From JAYXXU01 sp049301135 (GTDB lineage Bacteria; Pseudomonadota; Gammaproteobacteria; Pseudomonadales; Moraxellaceae), in NCBI GenBank assembly GCA_049301135.1, contig JBAQKP010000268.1, positions 1-22,019 of the forward strand: a stretch of 22,019 nt of DNA. The letters are read 5' to 3'. Shown piece after piece: positions 1-5,638 of the stretch (the first letter of the stretch is position 1; each line of letters starts with the position of its first letter). A program made the position numbers and the translations under genes. The notes below the pieces were generated by a model. The model worked only from the letters and a program-made list of their open reading frames with translations. It was not told the origin of the DNA and searched no databases.

Positions 1-118
1 GGGTCTCGATTCAACGTCCTGTTGCTGCGTCCTTACGATTCGGCACTCCAAGTGCGTCATCTTTGCGTCCTACGGCGGTCCATCCTTCGGGTCATCCTGA
101 CCGACTTCCTTGTGCCGT
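1..118 (-). ncRNA. C4-like structured small RNA, copy A (3' end beyond window)
   Basis: Copy A closely matches copy B at 2368-2529. On the minus strand the RNA core begins at an ACGGC (118-114) that can pair with GCCGT about 40 nt later. Inside that stem is a GGTC-AGGAT-GACC hairpin. Further on come two GGACGCA motifs, a GGACGTT motif and GAGACCC, which is the start of the terminator stem in copy B. The terminator itself lies left of the window. Between the GGACGCA motifs is a short hairpin (GCACT/AGTGC) whose sequence differs from copy B although a stem forms in both. There are about eight GGA trinucleotides. I recall such elements from Acinetobacter as C4 antisense-like sRNAs (Rfam C4); this is memory, not a search. 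It lies downstream of the diguanylate cyclase gene in the same orientation, so it may be made from its own promoter or released from that mRNA. No convincing -35 box is visible. Confidence 0.65.
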
Positions 119-172
119 ACAAGCATAGTGCCTGTTATCACTTTGTATCACTAGACGCTAATTTCGGTAATC

Positions 173-194
173 TGTGTACGCTTTGGCTTACACA
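173..194 (-). promoter_or_regulatory. Conserved block upstream of sRNA copy A
   Basis: An inverted repeat TGTGTA/TACACA flanks a conserved CGCTTTGGCT (plus strand). The same block recurs upstream of copy B (2584-2605) with CGCTGTGGCT as its centre. In both copies the shared TGTA lies exactly 60 nt from the start of the RNA core, while the roughly 50 nt between them differ in sequence. This fixed spacing suggests a promoter-proximal operator or a 5' hairpin of a longer RNA. It does not resemble a standard sigma-70 promoter. Confidence 0.4.
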
Positions 195-230
195 GCCCAA
201 TTGTCTGGAGGATAAGCCGATCAGCTGAAC

Positions 231-2141
231 CTACAGTGCAGAGCCAGACGGTGCGGTCATGTCGAGCATCTGTACCTGTGGCAGTAGCGCGACTTGTACT
301 TGATTGCGGCCTTGGCGTTTGGCGCAGTAGCAAGCTTGGTCGGCGGCTTGCAGGAGGGCTTTCGGATCAAGCAGACCATGTGGCACCGTGCCCGCCACCC
401 CAATACTAACGGTCAATTGAACAGTATGGCTTTGCCAGATCAGCGGGCTAGTTTCGACCAACTGCCGAATCCGTTCTGCCACCAAAGCCGCATTACTCGC
501 TTCGGTATGACAGAGCAAAATCACAAACTCCTCGCCGCCGTAACGTGCCACAAAATCACCGGCACGATTGACACTGTTGTTCAGTAACGCCGCCAAATGC
601 ACCAGACAGGCATCGCCGCACAAATGCCCATGCGTGTCATTAATTCGTTTAAAGTGATCGCTGTCCACCATCAACAGCGACATCGGATTGTGTCCACGTG
701 AGCCTTTTTGCCATTCGTGCAGCAATTTTTCCTCAAAGAATGCCCGATTGTAGAGATTGGTGAGCCCGTCTTTTTGGTTTAACGCATACAGTTTTTGGTT
801 GGCCAGTTCGAGCTCTGCGGTGCGCTCTGCCACCCGTTGCTCTAGCAGCGCATTGGCTTCCTGTTGTAACCGCAACAAATCCGACTGGCTTTGGAAGCGT
901 TTTTGGCGATGTCGATTCATCCGATAGGCGAGTGCCGAGGACAGTAATAGCCCTTCAATCACACAGCCAATCGGTAAAATATTTTCCACCAACAAGTTGC
1001 GCGGAATAAAGCCCCATTTACTCAAGACCAGAATCACCGCACCCGAAAAAAATGCAAACCATGCCGTGGTATAAAAACGCGCCAATACCTCACCACGCGC
1101 CCAGAGATATAGACCGGTTGCAATCGCGGCAGAGGCCTCGAAAATGGTTAAAAAAGTACTTAATCGAATCGCGATATGATAAGGGATAAAAAAATTCAGA
1201 ATGAAAATCAAACTACCCAAAGTAATCATCGCCAAAAAGCCAAAGCGAATCAATAAGGCTAGACGTTTAAGTTTTAAAAAATAATAGGTAAATAACGACG
1301 TAAATACTAAGCTGGCACAGATTGAGGCCACCAACGACAAATTATTTAAACGCGGATAGCTCGGCCATAAAAACTGCGCTGGAATCCCATATAAGCATAA
1401 AATCAATCCGGTAATGGCGGATACGCTGGTCACATACCACAAATAGCTGATATCTCGCGTGGTCACGAACAATAAAAAATTATACAGTGCCAGTCCCAGC
1501 ATAATACCGACAAACATGATCTGAAATGAAAACACCAACTGGTCATGCTTAAAAAATTCGCTTAAATCCCAAAGTGTGAGAGGCAGTTGTAGTGCGCCAG
1601 TGGTTTGCACCCGCATCACCAGTAACATCTCGCTGTGGGCGGGAATATCCAGCGGCAGTAAAAAATGCCGGTGATGGATGGCGCGCTGCTGCATGCTGCG
1701 CTGATCGCCAGTCTGTACTTGCTGGATCAATTGCCCATCTTGGATGACATAAAAATCAACATAATCCAGCAACGCATACGACAGCTCGACCAGCCGTTGT
1801 ACGTCCTGATCGCTGTCATTGCGTAGATTGACCCGAAACCAATGTGGTGCTGGATTAAAACCAAAGTTAGGCTCTAGTGCCTGTTGGGTTTGCCAGTTGA
1901 GTGTAGCGTTTTGTTCGATCAGATCGCTAATTTGGTCGATCTGAGCGGGCGCAGCCAGATAGTCCAGCGATGCCCCCAATGTGACTCGTCCTTGCGTCAG
2001 TTGGCTGACATTGATTGTTTTGGCCGCTGTTGTGGTCGCAGTGTCGGCAAAGCCAGACGCGCTATGGATGACCAGCAGCAAGCCACAGATCAGCCAACCA
2101 ACGCTGTGCCAGCCATCACGCATTCTCTGCCCAATCGTCAC
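231..2141 (-). CDS. 7TMR-DISM membrane diguanylate cyclase (GGDEF)
   Basis: This is a membrane-bound enzyme predicted to make cyclic di-GMP from two GTP. An N-terminal signal segment is followed by a periplasmic 7TMR-DISMED2-like sensor domain (about residues 40-195), seven membrane segments (about 205-410), a coiled-coil linker (about 412-455) and a C-terminal GGDEF domain. The active-site motif is RYGGEEF (GGEEF at about 535-539) and the domain has the metal-binding DSDHFKRIND. An RxxD inhibitory site (RAGD) sits five residues before GGEEF, so product inhibition is expected. I chose the GTG start at 2141 because AGGAGG lies 8 nt upstream; the TTG at 2147 is too close to it, and an ATG at 2123 is also possible. 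No EAL domain is present. The gene stands alone between two copies of the C4-like sRNA. The ligand sensed is unknown. Confidence 0.9.
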   Translation of the reverse strand: MTIGQRMRDGWHSVGWLICGLLLVIHSASGFADTATTTAAKTINVSQLTQGRVTLGASLDYLAAPAQIDQISDLIEQNATLNWQTQQALEPNFGFNPAPHWFRVNLRNDSDQDVQRLVELSYALLDYVDFYVIQDGQLIQQVQTGDQRSMQQRAIHHRHFLLPLDIPAHSEMLLVMRVQTTGALQLPLTLWDLSEFFKHDQLVFSFQIMFVGIMLGLALYNFLLFVTTRDISYLWYVTSVSAITGLILCLYGIPAQFLWPSYPRLNNLSLVASICASLVFTSLFTYYFLKLKRLALLIRFGFLAMITLGSLIFILNFFIPYHIAIRLSTFLTIFEASAAIATGLYLWARGEVLARFYTTAWFAFFSGAVILVLSKWGFIPRNLLVENILPIGCVIEGLLLSSALAYRMNRHRQKRFQSQSDLLRLQQEANALLEQRVAERTAELELANQKLYALNQKDGLTNLYNRAFFEEKLLHEWQKGSRGHNPMSLLMVDSDHFKRINDTHGHLCGDACLVHLAALLNNSVNRAGDFVARYGGEEFVILLCHTEASNAALVAERIRQLVETSPLIWQSHTVQLTVSIGVAGTVPHGLLDPKALLQAADQACYCAKRQGRNQVQVALLPQVQMLDMTAPSGSAL

Positions 2142-2367
2142 CTGCAAGACCTCCTTGTCTGTCTATTGACAGTCCGCGCCATTCACATGGCGTGCGCCAG
2201 CCATCAGGATCTGCTGTGGTTGAGGCGATATGCCGCAACATGCCATGATTAAAATCACAAGGCAATCTGAATCAGATTAGAGGTTTAGCCCATATGAGCG
2301 ATAGGCCAAGAGGATTGTCTCACGTTGTAGGGGTGGATGATGGTATAAACGTTTGTTTTTCTGATGT

Positions 2368-2412
2368 TTAAAATAGAGAAACCCGCTCAAATATCATCCT
2401 GATAGAGCGGGT
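2368..2412 (-). terminator. Rho-independent terminator of sRNA copy B
   Basis: On the minus strand, ACCCGCTC (2412-2405) pairs perfectly with GAGCGGGT (2388-2381) around a 16-nt loop and is followed by the T-rich TTTCTCTATTTT. This fixes the transcribed strand of the small RNA as minus. Confidence 0.75.
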
Positions 2413-2529
2413 CTCGGTTCAACGTCCTGTCAATGCGTCCTTACAGCACATCATTTTCACAAATGATTTATCTTTGCGTCCTACGGCAGTCCTTCCTTCG
2501 GGTCATCCTGACCGACTTCCTTGTGCCGT
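2368..2529 (-). ncRNA. C4-like structured small RNA, copy B (complete)
   Basis: This is the complete second copy of the element at 1-118. On the minus strand it starts near ACGGC (2529-2525), which can pair with a downstream GCCGT. It contains a GGTC-AGGAT-GACC hairpin, repeated GGACG motifs and a Rho-independent terminator (2368-2412). The hairpin between the two GGACGCA motifs uses ATCATTT/AAATGAT here, where copy A uses GCACT/AGTGC, a sign that structure rather than sequence is kept. Seven GGA motifs are present, one in a hairpin loop. It lies shortly downstream of xthA in the same orientation. It may belong to the C4-like sRNA group I recall from Acinetobacter. The 5' end is inferred from structure only. 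Confidence 0.7.
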
Positions 2530-2583
2530 GGAGCTATAATGCCGTTTTGTGCTGTGGACGAATAGCCGCAAAACATCTCAATC

Positions 2584-2605
2584 TCTGTACGCTGTGGCTT
2601 ACACA
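2584..2605 (-). promoter_or_regulatory. Conserved block upstream of sRNA copy B
   Basis: This is the counterpart of the block at 173-194, with TGTA/TACA arms around CGCTGTGGCT on the plus strand. It begins about 11 nt past the xthA stop and keeps the same 60-nt distance to the RNA core as in copy A. Confidence 0.4.
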
Positions 2606-2615
2606 ACTGCTGTTT

Positions 2616-3419
2616 TTAGACACAATAATCCACAATCACGGGTGCATGATCACTAAATTTTAGATCTCTAAAAATCGCAACTTGTTGAATTTTATCGTGC
2701 CAATCGGCTGAGGCAATCTGATAGTCGATCCGCCAACCGACATTATTGGCATAGGCTTGCCCACGATTTGACCACCATGAGTATTCATGCGGCTGTTGAT
2801 TTTTGACCCGAAACGCATCGACATAACCAACTTGATCAAACAACGTATCCAGCCAAGCACGCTCATGCGGCAAACAGCCTGAGTTCTTTTGATTACTTTT
2901 CCAGTTTTTGATGTCGATTTCTTTATGCACGATATTCACATCACCACACAGAATCAGCGATTTGCCGTGTTGTTGCCAGTCGCGCAGGATTGGCATGATC
3001 TGTCGTAAAAACTCGTCTTTGCGTGCTTGTGCCTCATCACCGCTAGAGCCGGATGGAAAATAAGCCGATGCAACAGTAAATAGACTGCCATCGGGACGCT
3101 GAAACTCGGCAGCAGTAAACCGGCCTTGCGTATCACACACTGCGAAGCCCAGCCCATCTCGAACCGAGACAAACGGCAGGCGACTATAGATCGCTGTACC
3201 GGCGTAACCGGCTTTTTCGGCAGCAAACAAATGATGCTGCCACAGCGGCAATTTAAAGGCATCGCTCCACTGGGCGTGGGTCAGCCGAGTTTCTTGCAGG
3301 CAGACGATATCCGCGTCGGATTGTGCGATCCAGTCCAATACGCCTTTTTGTTGGGCGGAGCGTAGGCCGTTCAGGTTGAGTGAGACGACACGGATGCAGT
3401 CGTCAGCCTTCGGGGTCAT
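2616..3419 (-). CDS. xthA: Exodeoxyribonuclease III (AP endonuclease, XthA family)
   Basis: A DNA-repair enzyme of the exonuclease III / endonuclease-exonuclease-phosphatase fold. It cuts at abasic sites and removes 3' blocking groups. At 267 aa it has the usual family length (about 268 in E. coli). All motifs are visible in order: SLNLNGLR at about 13-20, LQETR with the metal-binding Glu at about 43, CGDVNIVHKEIDIKNWKSN in the middle, WRIDYQIAS, and the C-terminal FSDHAPV with the catalytic Asp-His at about 257-258. The ATG at 3419 is the first start and needs no change, although no strong ribosome-binding site precedes it. It appears to be a single-gene unit, followed closely by the C4-like sRNA copy B, which may share its transcript. 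Confidence 0.95.
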   Translation of the reverse strand: MTPKADDCIRVVSLNLNGLRSAQQKGVLDWIAQSDADIVCLQETRLTHAQWSDAFKLPLWQHHLFAAEKAGYAGTAIYSRLPFVSVRDGLGFAVCDTQGRFTAAEFQRPDGSLFTVASAYFPSGSSGDEAQARKDEFLRQIMPILRDWQQHGKSLILCGDVNIVHKEIDIKNWKSNQKNSGCLPHERAWLDTLFDQVGYVDAFRVKNQQPHEYSWWSNRGQAYANNVGWRIDYQIASADWHDKIQQVAIFRDLKFSDHAPVIVDYCV

Positions 3420-3472
3420 GGCGATGTTCTCTGTATGGGGTTGGTAAGGACGATTTTAGCGGCATAGCACCG

Positions 3473-3500
3473 CAAACAGGCCAATCATTTGACCTGTTTT
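3473..3500 (-). terminator. Weak hairpin terminator candidate after the PH-domain gene
   Basis: ACAGGCC (3476-3482) and GACCTGT (3491-3497) pair with one G-U wobble around an 8-nt loop. The hairpin lies about 40 nt past the stop of the PH-domain gene and before xthA. The T-run is short on the minus strand (TTTG) and slightly better on the plus strand. Confidence 0.3.
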
Positions 3501-3538
3501 GATGGGCTATTGATGTTGTATTTGCGTTGAGTGCGTAC

Positions 3539-4162
3539 CTATTGTTTTAAATACCGCTCAAAAATCTCTGCAAAGTCGTAATGTTCGATCTGTTTGCGGC
3601 GTTCATTAAAGTGGCTTTCGACCTGCAAGGTGGTCTGACAAATAATATCCGGTAGATTCAGCACCACTTGTTCGGGCAGTTCGCGCAGTACAAACATGCC
3701 GTTGACGGATTTTTGCATCATGTGCAGGGTGTCCATCTGGCGCTCGATGTCTTTGCAGATTTCGCCGATGCTGAACAGCGCTTTGTACAGGTCGCGGATT
3801 TTGTCGATTTGCTTTTTGTCGATATCAATCGAGAAGCTTTGCTTGCCGAGGTTAAACTTGATTTCGGCATCGAGGTCGATGGTTCCGGCGGTTTCGAGCG
3901 ACACTTGGCTGATCGGGTGATGCTTATACAGATAGCGGTGTAGGGTGCGTTTTTTGCTCATGGCGCTTTGGCCGTCGAGGTGAATAAAGGCGGTATTGGT
4001 GAAGCAGTATTCGTCGGTTTTGGCTTTGATCAAAAAGAAGATTTTTTCGTGATCTTCATGAAAAATATAGTCGTCGATATCGGTCTTGTTAAAGTCTTGC
4101 GGCTCGATAATCTTGCCGATGTCGCTGGTTCCGAATACTTCTGAGGTCATGTTTTTAAACAT
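3539..4162 (-). CDS. Bacterial PH-domain protein (PF08000/YvbH-like)
   Basis: A 207-aa soluble protein with no signal peptide. The first half (about 1-118) resembles the bacterial pleckstrin-homology family formerly DUF1696. The telling stretches are FTNTAFIHLDGQSAMSKKRT, YKHHPISQVSLETAGTIDLD and AEIKFNLGKQSFSIDI, rich in beta-strands. The second half is helical with charged residues (about 118-207). Members often assemble into rings and are linked to envelope stress in some bacteria, but the function here is unknown. The ATG at 4162 has a good AAGGAG 7-8 nt upstream. It is separated by about 120 bp from xthA downstream and about 290 bp from the next gene upstream, so it is probably monocistronic. 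Confidence 0.75.
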   Translation of the reverse strand: MFKNMTSEVFGTSDIGKIIEPQDFNKTDIDDYIFHEDHEKIFFLIKAKTDEYCFTNTAFIHLDGQSAMSKKRTLHRYLYKHHPISQVSLETAGTIDLDAEIKFNLGKQSFSIDIDKKQIDKIRDLYKALFSIGEICKDIERQMDTLHMMQKSVNGMFVLRELPEQVVLNLPDIICQTTLQVESHFNERRKQIEHYDFAEIFERYLKQ

Positions 4163-4275
4163 CGCGGATCTCCTTCTACGTGTGGGGTGCGTGTGGCGTA
4201 CATGTGGGTAGAACAGGTTTGAGTGTGCGATGCTTGGGTGCGGATTGGCAAGGTACTTTTGTCTGGTGGGGCTAG

Positions 4276-4298
4276 CTGATATTCAGGTGAAATATCAG
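4276..4298. repeat. Perfect AT-rich inverted repeat
   Basis: CTGATATT (4276-4283) and AATATCAG (4291-4298) are perfect inverted 8-mers with a 7-bp spacer. It lies in the 290-bp gap about 115 bp upstream of the PH-domain gene start. It is not followed by a T-run on either strand, so a protein-binding site is at least as likely as a terminator. No known operator is recognised. Confidence 0.35.
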
Positions 4299-4396
4299 TT
4301 CTGCGCACGGGGCTGAGTAATTGTTTTTGAGATTCTGATACCGCAGTGCTGGCAAAGGCGTGCTTCGTCAGTGTTTAAATCGGCTCAACAATGCGG

Positions 4397-4419
4397 GGCT
4401 ATCATCGTTTGCGATAGCC
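4397..4419 (-). terminator. Hairpin downstream of the Thr-rich exported protein gene
   Basis: GGCTATC (4397-4403) and GATAGCC (4413-4419) form a perfect 7-bp stem with a 9-nt loop, about 34 nt past the stop of the minus-strand gene. There is no following T-run, so this may act only as a 3' stabilising hairpin. Confidence 0.3.
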
Positions 4420-4452
4420 ACGTGGAAAGCCAAAACCAATGGCTGTACGCGA

Positions 4453-5106
4453 TTAGCGCCTGATCCAGCGATAACCATTCCAACGATAACGAGAGTTATA
4501 GCGATAGGTGCTGTCATAAACGCGTGTCGAGGTAGATAAGCGAGCTTTGCTCGGTCGACTGGTAATGGTGGTGGTTTTATTGAGGTCAGTATGGGTATGG
4601 GTCTGACCATTTGGCTGAATAGTGGTGGTGGTCACAGGATCGGTGACGGTGGTTTTAGTGATCACGCCGTTTGGGGTGGCGGTCATAGAGCGCTCAACAG
4701 TGGCTGGAGCGGTCTTGTCGACCACCACGGTGGTCGGCGCTTGATTGACTAGTCCATTGGGTTGCTCAATGATCACGGTGGAATAGCTGTTGTTTGGCGT
4801 GCTGACAGTGACAGGTACACCGTTGCTGGTGGTGGTTTGCACGGTTTTGCCGGTGGTCACGCTGGCAATATTGCCCGTCGCTGGATTGATAATCGCCGTC
4901 TGCTGCGTATTGGTCACCACAGAGGGGTCAACCACCACAATCGGGCGTTGGTCAATGATCACCGGTATATCGCTGGTCGTGGGCGCAGTACCTGAACCAC
5001 GATCAACCATAAATGCGACGTCGGCGGCGTAGGCAGTATTACCCAGTAGCACAAAGGCGGCTGCGAGTAGGCTCAGGCGCACGGTCTGGGGATGTGTGTT
5101 GATCAT
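4453..5106 (-). CDS. Thr-rich exported protein of unknown function
   Basis: A 217-aa protein beginning with a clear Sec signal peptide (MINTHPQTVR then LSLLAAAFVLLG, probable cleavage after AYA at about 27). The ATG at 5106 is chosen because the signal peptide starts there; the longer reading to 5241 adds a His/Pro-rich, unlikely N-terminus. The mature part (about 30-185) is low in complexity and dominated by Thr, Val and Pro, with repeated phrases such as TTTS, VTDPVTTTT and TTTIT and no cysteines. The C-terminus changes to an Arg/Tyr-rich tail (about 195-217) with RYNSRYRWNGYRWIRR. I do not recognise a family. It is probably periplasmic or cell-surface, with a positively charged aromatic tail that could bind peptidoglycan or other polyanions, but that is a guess. 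The ribosome-binding site is weak. Confidence 0.6.
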   Translation of the reverse strand: MINTHPQTVRLSLLAAAFVLLGNTAYAADVAFMVDRGSGTAPTTSDIPVIIDQRPIVVVDPSVVTNTQQTAIINPATGNIASVTTGKTVQTTTSNGVPVTVSTPNNSYSTVIIEQPNGLVNQAPTTVVVDKTAPATVERSMTATPNGVITKTTVTDPVTTTTIQPNGQTHTHTDLNKTTTITSRPSKARLSTSTRVYDSTYRYNSRYRWNGYRWIRR

Positions 5107-5357
5107 GCGGGCATGCTCGTTATTGTTGGTTTGATGAGCTGACTGTAGCAAAGAGTGGACTGGTGCTCTGATGCAGATCGGTGGGTGATGCTGGTGCTTA
5201 TGGTTACCTGTTGGAGGGTTATGTGACGGCTGGATGGGCATGGCTAAAGTGCGATGATGTGTGGATGTCTAACGTGTGGGGTGGGTCATGAGGTGTTTTT
5301 ATACGTTAGGGTTGTTATGATCGGTGATGATGGTAGGGTCGAGATGGGGGAGCTGTG

Positions 5358-5579
5358 ATGAATACATTGGTTCGGATTACTGAGCAGACGCAACAATTAC
5401 CTGAGCATGTTCAGCAGGAGGTGTTGGATTTTGTTGAGTTTTTGCGCGCCAAATATGCGAAGTCTGCGATTCAGCCAGATGTGTCACAACGTCCAGCCGG
5501 TTTACATGCGGGGTTGGTAGCGGTTGCAGATGATTTTGATGCGCCGTTAGATGATGCTTTTTGGCTGGGGCAGCCATGA
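5358..5579 (+). CDS. DUF2281-type antitoxin of a VapBC-like pair
   Basis: A 73-aa protein of the DUF2281 type: an N-terminal amphipathic segment with LPEHVQQEVLDFVEFLRAKY (about 14-33), a linker, and a C-terminal acidic/aromatic tail with DDFDAPLDDAFWLG. Such proteins usually precede a PIN-domain toxin and neutralise it through the C-terminal tail. That arrangement is seen here: its stop codon overlaps the ATG of a PIN toxin reading frame (ATGA overlap at 5576-5579), but the toxin is cut after 11 codons. The ATG at 5358 follows a GGGGGAG ribosome-binding site; an in-frame GTG at 5355 is too close to it. The gene is therefore an orphan antitoxin, apparently intact. Confidence 0.7.
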   Translation: MNTLVRITEQTQQLPEHVQQEVLDFVEFLRAKYAKSAIQPDVSQRPAGLHAGLVAVADDFDAPLDDAFWLGQP

Positions 5580-5611
5580 GGTTGCTCCTTGATACTCACA
5601 TGTTTTTATGA
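5576..5611 (+). pseudogene. PIN-domain (VapC-like) toxin, N-terminal remnant
   Basis: The frame starting at the ATG overlapping the antitoxin stop reads MRLLLDTHMFL and then TGA. RLLLDTH is the hallmark N-terminus of PIN-domain ribonucleases, with the first catalytic Asp. The rest of the roughly 125-130-codon gene is absent: the AT-rich 784-aa gene begins 27 bp later, and no further toxin sequence is seen beyond it at 7994-8043. The toxin has evidently been lost, probably at the junction of an insertion or replacement. Confidence 0.6.
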
Positions 5612-5638
5612 ATTCCTACTTTTAAAGAAGGTGTTTTT

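Noticed and set aside
22..228. Plus-strand frame with LRVILTDFLVP and NLCTLWLTQ, matched by a similar frame at 2433-2663, as if a small protein family.
   Set aside because: The similarity follows from the conserved small-RNA element on the minus strand. The terminator is on the minus strand, the variable parts keep stems rather than amino acids, and neither frame has a ribosome-binding site.
1..2605. The pair of similar sequences as ends of an insertion sequence carrying the diguanylate cyclase gene.
   Set aside because: They are direct, structured copies with a terminator. No transposase, terminal inverted repeats or target duplication is visible, and the cyclase gene has normal composition.
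4368..4610. An 80-aa minus-strand frame overlapping the end of the Thr-rich gene.
   Set aside because: It is an out-of-frame shadow with no ribosome-binding site or recognisable motif.
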